A DNA stretch of 64,000 nucleotides from an uncultured Castellaniella sp. (GCF_937988725.1 NZ_CALKHS010000009.1:310001-374000), one strand, 5' to 3'. Positions 35,021 through 44,255 are shown, counted from the stretch's first letter. A program made the numbers and translations. The notes: generated by a model not told the origin, from the sequence alone.

Positions 35021-35872
35021 CTACAGCGCCAGATCCAGCGCCCCGCCCTGCTTCACGCAGCGATCCAGCGCCGCCAGGGTGTCCAGCAGCGCGCGCATCT
35101 TGCCCAGCGGCACGGCATTGGGACCGTCAGACAGGGCCTTTTCGGGATTCGGATGGGTTTCCATGAACACCCCGGCCACGCCCACCGCCACGGCGGCGCG
35201 CGCCAGCACGGGAACGAATTCACGCTGCCCGCCGGAACTGGTGCCCTGACCGCCGGGCAGCTGCACCGAATGGGTGGCATCGAACACCACCGGGCAGTGC
35301 GTGTCGCGCATGATGGCCAGGGAGCGCATGTCCGACACCAGGTTGTGATAGCCGAACGATGCGCCGCGTTCGCACACCAGGATGTTCTGGCCGTCGCCGC
35401 CCGCCTGGATGGCGGCGTCGCGGGCCTTGGCCACGACCTGCTTCATGTCTTCAGGCGCCAGGAACTGCCCTTTCTTGATGTTGACGGGCTTGAGCGTCGC
35501 GGCGCAGGCCTGGATGAAATCCGTCTGGCGGCACAGGAAGGCGGGCGTCTGCAGCACGTCCACGACCGAGGCGACCTCGCGGGCCTGGCCGGTTTCGTGC
35601 ACGTCGGTCAGCACCGGCACGCCCAGCTGCTTGCGCACGTCTTCCAGGATCTTCAGGCCCTCGTCCATGCCGGGCCCCCGGAACGAAGCCCCCGAACTGC
35701 GGTTGGCCTTGTCGAAGGAGCTTTTGTAGATGAAGGGGATGCCCAGCGCCCGCGTCATTTCCTGCAGGATGCCGGCGGTCTCAAAGGCCAGTTCGCGCGA
35801 TTCGATCACGCAGGGTCCGGCGATCAGGAACAGCGGCTGATCCAGGCCCGCTTGGAAATGACACAGTTGCAT
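35021..35872 (-). CDS. kdsA: 3-deoxy-D-manno-octulosonate 8-phosphate synthase
   Basis: 283 residues; condenses arabinose 5-phosphate with phosphoenolpyruvate to make KDO 8-phosphate for the lipopolysaccharide inner core. Landmarks: FLIAGPCVIESRELAFETA, YKSSFDKANRSS, FRGPGMDEGLKIL, VFDATHSVQLPGGQ and ETHPNPEKALSDGPNA. It lies four bases after pyrG and is probably cotranscribed with it. Confidence 0.98.
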   Translation of the reverse strand: MQLCHFQAGLDQPLFLIAGPCVIESRELAFETAGILQEMTRALGIPFIYKSSFDKANRSSGASFRGPGMDEGLKILEDVRKQLGVPVLTDVHETGQAREVASVVDVLQTPAFLCRQTDFIQACAATLKPVNIKKGQFLAPEDMKQVVAKARDAAIQAGGDGQNILVCERGASFGYHNLVSDMRSLAIMRDTHCPVVFDATHSVQLPGGQGTSSGGQREFVPVLARAAVAVGVAGVFMETHPNPEKALSDGPNAVPLGKMRALLDTLAALDRCVKQGGALDLAL

Positions 35873-35876
35873 GGTT

Positions 35877-37538
35877 CTACCCCTTGACGCTCAGGCTGGT
35901 CCGGCTTTTCTGATAAGCCAGCGCAGCCTGGATGTAGCTGGTGAACAGCGGATGGCCGTCGCGCGGCGTGGACGTGAATTCCGGGTGGAACTGCACTCCC
36001 ATGAACCACGGATGGCTGGGGATCTCCATGATTTCCGGCAGGTTTTCCGTGGGCGTGCGGGCGCTGATGACCAGGCCGGCTTCTTCCAGGCGGTTCACGT
36101 AGACGTTGTTGACTTCGTAGCGGTGGCGGTGGCGTTCGTTGACTTCCGCCCCGTAGATGTCGAAGGCCCGCGTGCCGGGCTTGACCGGGCAGCGCTGGGC
36201 GCCCTTGCGCATGGTGCCGCCCAGGTCGGACGCGGCATCGCGCTTTTCGATCCTGCCTTCGCGGTCCTGCCATTCAGTGATCAGGGCCACCACCGGGTGG
36301 GAGGCGGACGGATCGAATTCGGTGCTGTTGGCCCCGCCCAGGCCGGCCACATGGCGGGCGAATTCCACCACGGCCAGCTGCATGCCCAGGCAGATGCCCA
36401 GGTAGGGGATGCCGTTTTCGCGGGCGTACTGGATGGCCTTGATCTTGCCTTCCGTGCCGCGCTTGCCGAAGCCGCCCGGCACCAGGATGGCGTCCAGGCC
36501 CGCCAGGCAGCCGGTGCCCCGGGTTTCGATTTCCTCGGAATCCAGGTATTCGATGTGCACCCGCGAATGCGTGTGGATGCCCGCATGCACCAGGGCTTCG
36601 GACAGGGATTTGTAGGATTCGGTCAGGTCGACGTATTTGCCGACCATGCCGATGGTGATGGACTCGCTGGGGTTTTCCAGATCGCGCACCAGGCGGTCCC
36701 AGACGGTCAGGTCGGCGGGCGGCGGCGTGATGGCCAGCGCGTCGCACACCAGGCTGTCCAGGCCCTGCTCGTGCAGCATGGCCGGGATCTTGTAGATGGA
36801 ATCCGCGTCCCAGACCGAAATCACCGCGTCCAGGGGCACATTGGAAAACAGGGAGATCTTCGCCCGCTCGTCGTCCGGCACAGGACGGTCGGCGCGGCAC
36901 AGCAGCGCATTGGGATAGATGCCGATTTCACGCAGCTTCTGCACCGAGTGCTGGGTGGGCTTGGTCTTGAGTTCGCCCGCCGAGGCGATGTAGGGCACCA
37001 GCGTCAGGTGCACGAAGGCGCACTGGTTGCGGCCCAGGCGCAGGCTCATCTGGCGCACGGCCTCCAGGAAAGGCAGCGATTCGATGTCGCCCACCGTGCC
37101 GCCGATCTCGACGATGGCCACGTCGGCCTGGCCGTTGTAGGCGGCTTTCGCGCCCCGCGCGACGAAATCCTGGATTTCATTGGTGATGTGGGGAATGACC
37201 TGCACGGTCTTGCCCAGGTAATCGCCCCGCCGTTCCTTGCGCAGCACGGATTCGTAGATCTGGCCGGTCGTGAAGTTGTTGACCTTGTGCATGCGGGCCG
37301 ACACGAAGCGTTCGTAGTGGCCCAGATCCAGGTCGGTCTCGGCGCCGTCCTCGGTGACGAAAACCTCGCCGTGCTGAAAGGGGCTCATGGTGCCCGGATC
37401 CACGTTGATGTAGGGATCCAGCTTCAGCATCGTGACCCGCAGCCCGCGGGATTCCAGGATCGCGGCCAGGGAGGCCGCAGCAATGCCCTTGCCCAGGGAG
37501 GAGACGACTCCCCCTGTGACGAATACGTATTTGGTCAT
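35877..37538 (-). CDS. pyrG: CTP synthase
   Basis: 553 residues; converts UTP to CTP with glutamine. The synthetase domain starts TKYVFVTGGVVSSLGKGIAA and includes DPYINVDPGTMSPFQHGEVF; the glutamine amidotransferase domain has the catalytic nucleophile in YLGICLGMQLAVVEFAR and the His-Glu pair near HPWFMGVQFHPEFTS. First gene of pyrG-kdsA. Confidence 0.98.
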   Translation of the reverse strand: MTKYVFVTGGVVSSLGKGIAAASLAAILESRGLRVTMLKLDPYINVDPGTMSPFQHGEVFVTEDGAETDLDLGHYERFVSARMHKVNNFTTGQIYESVLRKERRGDYLGKTVQVIPHITNEIQDFVARGAKAAYNGQADVAIVEIGGTVGDIESLPFLEAVRQMSLRLGRNQCAFVHLTLVPYIASAGELKTKPTQHSVQKLREIGIYPNALLCRADRPVPDDERAKISLFSNVPLDAVISVWDADSIYKIPAMLHEQGLDSLVCDALAITPPPADLTVWDRLVRDLENPSESITIGMVGKYVDLTESYKSLSEALVHAGIHTHSRVHIEYLDSEEIETRGTGCLAGLDAILVPGGFGKRGTEGKIKAIQYARENGIPYLGICLGMQLAVVEFARHVAGLGGANSTEFDPSASHPVVALITEWQDREGRIEKRDAASDLGGTMRKGAQRCPVKPGTRAFDIYGAEVNERHRHRYEVNNVYVNRLEEAGLVISARTPTENLPEIMEIPSHPWFMGVQFHPEFTSTPRDGHPLFTSYIQAALAYQKSRTSLSVKG

Positions 37539-37818
37539 TTCATAGGTGCCCGGTGTGGACGGGCGCAGCGGGAAATCGAGATTATAACCGCTCCGCCGGG
37601 GCCGTCAGGAGGCCTGCGGCGGCACCGTTGCCGATCAATCACATAGGCCAGATTGGCGAAGGACAAAGCCCGGCAGGCGATGCCGGCCGCGCTTCCGGTA
37701 CGCCCCGAAGGCGAGGATCATCGCCCGCTCCCGGATCAACGGCGAAAGACGGCGGAGACCGGCGTTAGAATCGCCAAGGCCGTTTCTTCGACGAACGGTC
37801 CCCGATCATGCCCGCGAA
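37539..37818. other. Non-coding region between pyrG and a transporter remnant
   Basis: Contains the probable pyrG -10 box and, at 37631-37646, CCGATCAATCACATAG, which differs in one base from the left half of the marR operator region (42693-42708). Short open frames here look random. The codon pattern from about 37740 suggests degenerate coding DNA continuous with the following remnant. Confidence 0.4.
37581..37586 (-). promoter_or_regulatory. Likely -10 box of pyrG
   Basis: TATAAT on the minus strand, 43 bases ahead of the pyrG ATG. No good -35 box is visible at the right distance. Confidence 0.35.
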
Positions 37819-37965
37819 GTGATCGAGAAGCGCTACGCTGAACCGGTTCATCCCGTCGCTGCGCTCATCGCATATCTCGTTTTAGGCGAGGCGCTGGCGC
37901 TGGAGTCGATACCGGGGATCCTGCTCGCCGTCATCGGCATCTATCTCGTGATCCGAAAGTCCTGA
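37819..37965 (+). pseudogene. C-terminal remnant of an EamA/DMT-family transporter
   Basis: The frame ending at TGA 37963-37965 reads EPVHPVAALIAYLVLGEALA followed by LESIPGILLAVIGIYLVIRKS. This is the usual last pair of helices of an EamA drug/metabolite transporter (the LEP...LGE...G..LI..G.Y pattern). The rest of the gene, some 250 residues, is missing; upstream the frame stays open but has no membrane character. The remnant ends 31 bases before the LysE-type gene, so that gene may have arrived with, or replaced, it. Confidence 0.65.
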
Positions 37966-37996
37966 GCGCCGGCCCACGCACACACACAGGAACTCC

Positions 37997-38599
37997 ATGA
38001 ACGGCTTCATCTCCGGATTTCTCCTCGGCCTCGGCCTGATCGCCGCCATCGGCGCGCAGAACGCCTTCGTCCTGAAGCAGGGCCTGCAGAAGCGGCACGT
38101 GCTGGCCGTCAGCCTGACCTGCGCCCTGTCCGACATGGTCCTGATCGCCGCGGGCGTCGCGGGCTTCGGCGCGCTGATCGCGGCGGCCCCCGGCATCCGG
38201 GTCCTCATGACCTGGGCGGGCGCCCTCTTCCTGGCGGTCTATGCCATCAAGAGCTTCCACGCGGCGATCACCAACCGCTCAGCGCTGAATCCGGCGGAGG
38301 CCGGAACCAGCAGTCTGTCCGCCACAATCGCCACCTGCCTGGCGTTCACCTGGCTGAACCCGCACGTCTACCTGGACACGGTCGTGCTGCTGGGTTCCGT
38401 CTCCACGAACTACGGCCCTGACCGCTTCCTGTTCGGGCTGGGGGCGGTCACGGCATCTTTCCTGTTCTTCTTCGCGCTGGGGTTCGGCGCCCGGCTGCTG
38501 CGGCCGCTGTTCGCCCGCCCCGCCGCGTGGCGCGTGCTGGATCTGCTGGTCGGCCTGATCATGACGGCGCTGGCCGTCAAGCTGGCGGCATCGGCGTGA
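37997..38599 (+). CDS. LysE/ArgO-family amino acid exporter
   Basis: 200 residues, six hydrophobic helices. The start GFLLGLGLIAAIGAQNAFVL is the LysE/ArgO signature and TWLNPHVYLDTVVLLGSV the second conserved segment (NPxxxxD). Exports basic amino acids such as lysine or arginine. AGGAA precedes the ATG by about six bases. ArgO is a closer match by length and motif than RhtB. No LysG/ArgP regulator is adjacent. Confidence 0.9.
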   Translation: MNGFISGFLLGLGLIAAIGAQNAFVLKQGLQKRHVLAVSLTCALSDMVLIAAGVAGFGALIAAAPGIRVLMTWAGALFLAVYAIKSFHAAITNRSALNPAEAGTSSLSATIATCLAFTWLNPHVYLDTVVLLGSVSTNYGPDRFLFGLGAVTASFLFFFALGFGARLLRPLFARPAAWRVLDLLVGLIMTALAVKLAASA

Positions 38600-38659
38600 T
38601 GCGCGACCCGGCCATATGGTCCCCCCGGCGCGCCAGCCCCTGGACCGGACATGCCGCCC

Positions 38660-39877
38660 CTAGGCTGACGCAAAGGAATAAGTCTCCCTGACCCGCAACG
38701 CCGCCACGAACCCGACCAGGCTCAAGCCCGCCGGAAGCCAAAGCGCCGTCTGGTATGCCGCTGCGGAAACGTCGGCGCCCAACACAAGCAACCAGCCATA
38801 TGCCGTCTGGACGATGGCGGTGACCAGGAACACCCCCATGTTGACGAAGGCGATGGCGGATCCGGCGAGTTCCGCATGCACGCTCTCCTTCACGGCCGCG
38901 AAAGAGACGGCCACCTGGGCGCCACTGGACAAACCCAGCGCCAGGAAACAGACGAGACCGCTTGTGAATCCGCCGCCAGGGGCGAACAGCAGCCAGAACC
39001 AGGCCGCGACATTGCACAGTGAGGACAGCCAGATGAAACACTTGCGCGCCCTCATCCCGTCGGACAATTGGCCAAAGAGCAGCGATCCGAATCCATAGGG
39101 CAGCAACGCCAGCGTCAGTATCCACGACGCCGAGGCGCCCGACAGACCATAGCCATCGCTCAACAACTGGGTACCCCACAAGCCGGCGAAAGCGTAGAAG
39201 GTCCCGTTCGTCCCCGAGATCGCCAGCAGGATCAGCCATAGCTGCCGGCTTCCGATCACGTCCAGCCACAAGCCCCGGTGAGGCGAATCACGCCGCATCC
39301 CCATCGCCCGCCGCCGCAATGCATCGGACATCGGCGGGGGACGCCAGAAGAGCAGAATCAGAAGCGCCGCGGCGACAGTCACCAGGCCGAGCCACTGGAA
39401 GACCGTCCGCCAATCGGTCAGTTCAAGAAGCAGACGCGCGGGGGCTTCCGACACGAGCGAACCCAGGGTTCCGATCAATAGCGTCACTCCGGTCACCATG
39501 CCGAACCGGCGCCCATCGAACCAGATGGCGTTGTTCTTCATCATGGCAACGAAGACCAGCGACATGCCCAGGCCCACCAGGCAAGGGCCTGTCAGAGCAA
39601 GCGCGTAATTCCCGCTCGCGCTCAGGATCAAGGCGCCGACACCGGTCAATAGCGTGCCGATCATGGCCGGCGCACGAATGCCGAAACGATCGATGACCAC
39701 GCCGGCCGGCACCTGCATCAGGGTGTACACCCAGAAATGCGCGGCTGCGAGCCCGCCTAATGCCGCCGCGTCCAGTCCCAGGCTTTCACCGATCGGCGCC
39801 GCAAACGTCGCCGGCGCAAACCGATTGAAAAACCCGATAAAGAAGGCGGTGACCAGGAGCGTGTAGCTGACAAGCAT
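38660..39877 (-). CDS. Major facilitator superfamily transporter, substrate unknown
   Basis: 405-residue, 12-helix MFS protein with GVVIDRFGIRAPAMIGTLL as the loop 2-3 motif and an equivalent GQLSDGMRARKCF in the second half. It resembles the NarK/oxalate-formate-like MFS members only loosely. Codon choice is a little less GC-extreme than in the housekeeping genes. AAGGGG lies five bases ahead of the ATG at 39877. It is convergent with the LysE-type gene. Confidence 0.82.
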   Translation of the reverse strand: MLVSYTLLVTAFFIGFFNRFAPATFAAPIGESLGLDAAALGGLAAAHFWVYTLMQVPAGVVIDRFGIRAPAMIGTLLTGVGALILSASGNYALALTGPCLVGLGMSLVFVAMMKNNAIWFDGRRFGMVTGVTLLIGTLGSLVSEAPARLLLELTDWRTVFQWLGLVTVAAALLILLFWRPPPMSDALRRRAMGMRRDSPHRGLWLDVIGSRQLWLILLAISGTNGTFYAFAGLWGTQLLSDGYGLSGASASWILTLALLPYGFGSLLFGQLSDGMRARKCFIWLSSLCNVAAWFWLLFAPGGGFTSGLVCFLALGLSSGAQVAVSFAAVKESVHAELAGSAIAFVNMGVFLVTAIVQTAYGWLLVLGADVSAAAYQTALWLPAGLSLVGFVAALRVRETYSFASA

Positions 39878-39888
39878 GAGTCCCCTTC

Positions 39889-39993
39889 TGAGAGCGCTTC
39901 GGCGGTGATGTTGTAGCGCGCCAGGCGCGACACGCCGCGGGCGACGAAGTACCCCAGCAGCACGCGGTCCCAGATCCCGATCCAGTCGAACAG
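39889..39993 (-). pseudogene. Possible remnant of a CDP-alcohol phosphatidyltransferase-like membrane protein
   Basis: Directly upstream of the MFS gene, a 35-codon stretch after a TGA reads LFDWIGIWDRVLLGYFVARG followed by VSRLARYNITAEALS. The RLARYN pattern occurs in bacterial phosphatidylserine synthases. The frame then continues only as a shadow of the MFS gene. It has no start codon with a ribosome-binding site, so it looks like a gene fragment. The family assignment is tentative. Confidence 0.3.
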
Positions 39994-40071
39994 TCAGGGT
40001 AACATCGAGCGGAGGACGGGATCGGGATTAAGATGGTACGAGCCCACCATGGATAGCCCCGGGAGGACGCC

Positions 40072-40959
40072 ATGCCCCGATTGACTGCGAAAGACTTCGC
40101 GCCGGAACTGCTGGAACTCTACGATTTCTACGCGCACGGACTGATCGACCGGCGCGAATTCCTGAATCGGGCGGCGCGCTACGCCGCCGGGGGGCTGGGC
40201 GCCGCCGCCCTGCTGGCCACGCTGTCGCCCGATTACGCGCTGGCCGAACAGGTGTCCTTCACCGACCCGGACATCCTCGCCGAATACATTCATTACCCGT
40301 CCCCCAAGGGCAACGGCACGATACGCGCCTATCTGGTCCGGCCGGCCAAGGCCGCGGGCAAAATCCCCGGCGTCGTGGTCGTCCACGAGAACCGCGGCCT
40401 GAACCCCTACATCGAAGACGTCGCCCGGCGGCTGGCCAAGGCCGGCTTCCTGGCGCTGGCGCCCGACGGCCTCAGCGCCAAGGGCGGCTACCCGGGCAAC
40501 GACGACCAGGGCCGGGAACTGCAGCAGCAGATCGACCCCGTCAAGCTGATGAACGATTTCTTCGCCGCCGTCGAATTCCTGCCGACCGTCGCCGGGTCGA
40601 CGGGCAAGACCGGGATCATCGGCTTCTGCTACGGCGGCGGGGTCGCCAACGCGGCCGCCGTCGCCTACCCGGAACTGGCGGCGGCCGTGCCCTTCTACGG
40701 CATGCAGCCGCGTCCCGAGGACGTGCCCCGCATCCGGGCGCCCCTGCTGCTGCACTACGCCGGCCTGGACACCCGCGTCAATGCGGGCTGGCCGGCCTAC
40801 GAGGCGGCGCTGAAAGCCGGCGGAAAGACCTACGAGGCCCACATCTACCCAGGCGTGAACCACGGCTTCCACAACGATTCGACCCCGCGCTACGACAAGG
40901 ACGCCGCCGAGCTGGCCTGGAGCCGCAGCATCGCCTGGTTCAGGCGCTGGCTGGCCTAG
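40072..40959 (+). CDS. Dienelactone-hydrolase-family protein with a Tat signal
   Basis: 295 residues. A twin-arginine-like signal (DRREFLNRAARYAAGGLGAA) and cleavage near ALAEQ point to export to the periplasm. The alpha/beta-hydrolase core has the nucleophile cysteine in GIIGFCYGGGVANAAA, the aspartate in YAGLDTRVN and the histidine in GVNHGFHNDSTPRYD: a Cys-Asp-His triad as in dienelactone hydrolase. It belongs to the YghX-like subgroup, whose substrates are unknown. GGGAGGA lies five bases before the ATG. No chlorocatechol or other aromatic genes are nearby. Confidence 0.88.
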   Translation: MPRLTAKDFAPELLELYDFYAHGLIDRREFLNRAARYAAGGLGAAALLATLSPDYALAEQVSFTDPDILAEYIHYPSPKGNGTIRAYLVRPAKAAGKIPGVVVVHENRGLNPYIEDVARRLAKAGFLALAPDGLSAKGGYPGNDDQGRELQQQIDPVKLMNDFFAAVEFLPTVAGSTGKTGIIGFCYGGGVANAAAVAYPELAAAVPFYGMQPRPEDVPRIRAPLLLHYAGLDTRVNAGWPAYEAALKAGGKTYEAHIYPGVNHGFHNDSTPRYDKDAAELAWSRSIAWFRRWLA

Positions 40960-40971
40960 CGGCCCGCGCCA

Positions 40972-42198
40972 TCACGCCTCGGCCAGCGCGGGTTCCGCCT
41001 TCGGGGCCGAATGGGCGCCGGCCGATACGGCCGGCAGATCATGGGATTCGTCGATGTGGCGCAGTTGGCGGCGGCTGGCCAGCAGCACCGCAACGCCGGC
41101 CAGCACGGCGGCCGCGCCCACCCAATAGGGCACGTGATCGTTGATGGTTTCGCCCAGATAGCCCGCCAGCCAGGGCGCGACCGCCCCGCCGCTGAAGCGC
41201 ACGAAGCTGTAGGCGGCGGACGCCACGCCGCGCTCGACGGGCGCGGCCTTCATCACGGTCTCGGTGACCAGGGTGTTGTTGATGCCCAGGAACAGGCCCG
41301 CCGCCACCACGCCGACCACCAGCACGGCCTTGTTGTCGGTCCAGACGGCCATCATGACCAGCACCGCCGCGAAACCCGTCAAGGCCATGGCGATGGACGG
41401 CAGCGTGCCGAAGCCGCCCTGCAGCCGGGGCGCCAGGACGACGGAGGCGAAGGCCAGCATCGCGCCCCAGCCGAAGAAGACCAGCCCGACCTGCTGGGCG
41501 CTCATGTCCAGCGGGAACGGCGTGTAGGCCAGCAACGTGAAAAAGCCGAAGTTGTACAGCAGCGCCGTGATCGCCACGCCCAGCAGCCCGGGGTGTTTCA
41601 GCGCCCGGAACGGATCGCGCAGCGAACTGGGACGGGCCACCGCCGCCGCGGAAGGCAGCAGCATCACCGTGACCACGAAAGCGATGGCCATCAGCACCGA
41701 CACTCCGAAAAACGGCCCGCGCCAGGAAATCGACCCCAGGACCCCACCGATCAGCGGGCCCGCGGCGATGCCCACGCCCAGGGCTGCCTCGTAGAAGATG
41801 ATGGCGTCGCGCACCGAGCCCCGGGACGCGCTGACGATGGCCGCCAGGGCGGTGGCGACGAACAGGGCGTTGCCCAGCCCCCAGACGGCGCGGTAGCCGA
41901 CGATTTCCATGACGGAATCGGACATCCCCGCCAGCCCGGCCCCGACGATGATGACCGCCAGGCCCAGCAGCAGGGTGCGCTTGACCCCCAGGCGGCTGGA
42001 CACCGCGCTGGTGATCAGCATGGCCAGGCCCATGATGGCCATGTAGCTGGTGAACAGCAGCGAGGTCTGGGAAGGCGTGGCCCCCAGGGAATCGGCGATG
42101 GGCTTGAGGATGGGATCGACCAGGCCGATGCCCATGAAGGCGATGACGCAGGCGAACGCGACGGCCAGCACGGCCTTGGGTTGTCGCAATAAATTCAT
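40972..42198 (-). CDS. MFS exporter under MarR control
   Basis: 408-residue DHA1-type major facilitator with 12 helices. The start VAFACVIAFMGIGLVDPILK, loop SRLGVKRTLLLGLA and motif C (GAALGVGIAAGPLIGGVLGS) are typical of drug-proton antiporters of the AraJ/YdhP-like group. Its ATG overlaps the marR stop by four bases, so expression is coupled to the regulator. A drug or toxic metabolite is the likely cargo. Confidence 0.9.
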   Translation of the reverse strand: MNLLRQPKAVLAVAFACVIAFMGIGLVDPILKPIADSLGATPSQTSLLFTSYMAIMGLAMLITSAVSSRLGVKRTLLLGLAVIIVGAGLAGMSDSVMEIVGYRAVWGLGNALFVATALAAIVSASRGSVRDAIIFYEAALGVGIAAGPLIGGVLGSISWRGPFFGVSVLMAIAFVVTVMLLPSAAAVARPSSLRDPFRALKHPGLLGVAITALLYNFGFFTLLAYTPFPLDMSAQQVGLVFFGWGAMLAFASVVLAPRLQGGFGTLPSIAMALTGFAAVLVMMAVWTDNKAVLVVGVVAAGLFLGINNTLVTETVMKAAPVERGVASAAYSFVRFSGGAVAPWLAGYLGETINDHVPYWVGAAAVLAGVAVLLASRRQLRHIDESHDLPAVSAGAHSAPKAEPALAEA

Positions 42199-42683
42199 GA
42201 TGAAGAAAGTTCCTTGCTGACGGATTGATTCGGAAGTCCGGAGGATTGGCGGTAGGCCGCGTCCAGCAAACCGCTCAGGGCTTGCAGGGCATCCCGCAGC
42301 CCCTGGCGCTGCGCCGGCTGCAATTCCGCGATCAGGGATTCGACGACCCGGGCGCGTTCCCGGCGCAGATCGGCCAGCACCCGCCGCCCTTGCGGCGTCA
42401 GGGAAATCCGCGTGGCGCGGGCATCGACCGGATCGACGGCGCGAGCCACCAGTTGCTGTTCCTGCAGACGCTGCACCAGCGCGGTCATGGTGGGCTGGCT
42501 GCAGTGTTCCGCCTGGGCCAGATCGCCGATGCGCGCGGGTTCCAGTTCATTGACCTGCGACAGCACCCGCGCCTGCGCCAGAGGCACCGTCCAGGTGGTG
42601 TGATGCGTGACCCAGCGGTTCAGCCTCACGATGCGATCCAGCAATTCGGCCCCGACCGGGTCGCCCGCCGCCAGTTCGTCCAT
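42195..42683 (-). CDS. MarR-family transcriptional regulator
   Basis: 162 residues with the MarR winged helix: LEPARIGDLAQAEHCSQPTM (helix-turn-helix) and DPVDARATRISLTPQGRRVL (wing, D..D.R pattern). It forms an operon with the exporter gene and has a perfect palindrome 15 bases upstream of its start, so it most likely represses its own operon until a ligand binds. Confidence 0.93.
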   Translation of the reverse strand: MDELAAGDPVGAELLDRIVRLNRWVTHHTTWTVPLAQARVLSQVNELEPARIGDLAQAEHCSQPTMTALVQRLQEQQLVARAVDPVDARATRISLTPQGRRVLADLRRERARVVESLIAELQPAQRQGLRDALQALSGLLDAAYRQSSGLPNQSVSKELSSS

Positions 42684-42697
42684 ATCTTTTCCCGATC

Positions 42698-42722
42698 AAT
42701 TACATAGCATTCCTATGTAATT
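42698..42722. promoter_or_regulatory. MarR operator
   Basis: AATTACATAG (42698-42707) and CTATGTAATT (42713-42722) form a perfect 10-bp inverted repeat with a 5-base centre. On the minus strand TATAAT (42726-42721) overlaps its edge, so binding would cover the -10 box of marR. Confidence 0.8.
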
Positions 42723-42826
42723 ATACGGAAAAATGCCGGCGACATCACCCCTCAAGGAGAAGTTCGGCCGCCGGCAATCAGCCTGCGAAGGTCAGTGCCA
42801 TCGCGGCGGCGTGCCTGCCGGCATGA

Positions 42827-44158
42827 TCAATCCACCGTCGCCAGGACGCTTCCGATCGTCTCGAAGATCTGCGCGATCTGCTTTTCCTCGATGATGAGCG
42901 GCGGCGAGATGGCGATGATGTCACCCGTGTAGCGCACCAGGACCCCCTTGTCGAAACATCGGTTGAAGACTTCGGAAGCGCGCGCGCCGGGCTTCCCGGG
43001 ACGGGGTTCCAGTTCGATGCCGGCCACCAGCCCCAGGTTGCGGACGTCGATCACGTGCCGCGCGCCCTTGAGCGCATGGGCGGCGTCCTCGAAGGCGCCG
43101 GACAGGCCCTTGGCGCGATTGAACAGATCCTCGTCGCGGTAGATGCCCAGGGTGGCCAGGATGGCGGCGGTCGCCATGGGGTGGGCCGAGAAGGTGTAGC
43201 CGTGGAAGAACTCGATGCCGCCCTGGCTGGCGTCCACGACCGTGTCGTAGATCTCGCGGCGCACGGCCACGCCGCCCGCCGGCACGGCGGCGTTGCACAC
43301 GCCCTTGGCGAAGGTGATCAGGTCGGGCTTGACGCCGAAGAAGCTGCTGGCCGTCGGCGCGCCCAGGCGGCCGAAGCCGGTGATGACTTCGTCGAAGATC
43401 AGCAGGATGCCATGCTTTTCCGTGATGGCCCGCAGCCTTTCCAGATAGCCCTTGGGCGGCAGCAGGACGCCGGTGGACCCGGCCAGGGGTTCCACGATCA
43501 CGGCCGCGATGGTCGAGGCGTCGTGCAGGGCGATGATGCTTTCCAGAGCGTCGGCGAAATGCTCGCCCCCCCAGGCCGGCTGCCCCCGCGAAAAGGCGTT
43601 GTGTTCCAGATCGTGCGTGTGCGGCAGGTGGTCCACCCCCGGCAGCAGGACGCCGGAAAACGCCTTGCGGTTGGGGGAAATGCCGCCCACCGAAATGCCG
43701 CCGAAGCCCACGCCGTGATAGCCGCGCTCGCGGCCGATCAGGCGCGTGCGCTGGCCCTCGCCCCGGGCGCGGTGATAGGCCAGCGCCATCTTCAGCGCCG
43801 TATCGACGGATTCCGATCCCGAATTGGTGAAGAAGACGCGGTCCATGCCTTCGGGCATCAGGGCGGCGACTTCGGTCGCGGCCCGGAAGGAGTCCTCATG
43901 GCCGATGTTGAAGCTGGAGGCATAGTCCAGTTTTTCCGCCTGGCGATGCAGGGCCTCGACGATGGGCTTGCGCCCGTGGCCCGCGTTGACGCACCACAGG
44001 CCCGAGGTGCCGTCCAGGATCTGGTGGCCGTCCGTGGCGGTGTAGTACATCCCCTTGGCGGACGCCAGCAGGCGCGGGTGGGCTTTGAACTGGCGGTTGG
44101 CTGTGAACGGCATCCACAAGTGGGACAGATCCAGCGCGACTGCAGTATCGGAACTCAT
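42827..44158 (-). CDS. Class III omega-amino acid aminotransferase (beta-alanine:pyruvate type)
   Basis: 443-residue PLP enzyme. It resembles beta-alanine:pyruvate transaminase: LSHLWMPFTANRQFKAHPRL at the start, the cofactor aspartate in LLIFDEVITGFGRLG and the Schiff-base lysine in DLITFAKGVCNAAVPAGG. Substrates of the group include beta-alanine, 4-aminobutyrate and other omega-amines with pyruvate as acceptor. The ATG at 44158 has GAGG ten bases upstream; the frame continues to 44224 without support. Divergent from a MocR-type regulator, its probable activator. Confidence 0.9.
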   Translation of the reverse strand: MSSDTAVALDLSHLWMPFTANRQFKAHPRLLASAKGMYYTATDGHQILDGTSGLWCVNAGHGRKPIVEALHRQAEKLDYASSFNIGHEDSFRAATEVAALMPEGMDRVFFTNSGSESVDTALKMALAYHRARGEGQRTRLIGRERGYHGVGFGGISVGGISPNRKAFSGVLLPGVDHLPHTHDLEHNAFSRGQPAWGGEHFADALESIIALHDASTIAAVIVEPLAGSTGVLLPPKGYLERLRAITEKHGILLIFDEVITGFGRLGAPTASSFFGVKPDLITFAKGVCNAAVPAGGVAVRREIYDTVVDASQGGIEFFHGYTFSAHPMATAAILATLGIYRDEDLFNRAKGLSGAFEDAAHALKGARHVIDVRNLGLVAGIELEPRPGKPGARASEVFNRCFDKGVLVRYTGDIIAISPPLIIEEKQIAQIFETIGSVLATVD

Positions 44159-44255
44159 GATGTGACCTCGCAAAGTCAGGGAACCGGGAAGGATGAAGCC
44201 CATTCTGGGCGCGCGATGGCGCAAAAGACATACACAGTGCTAGGATGGATCCATC

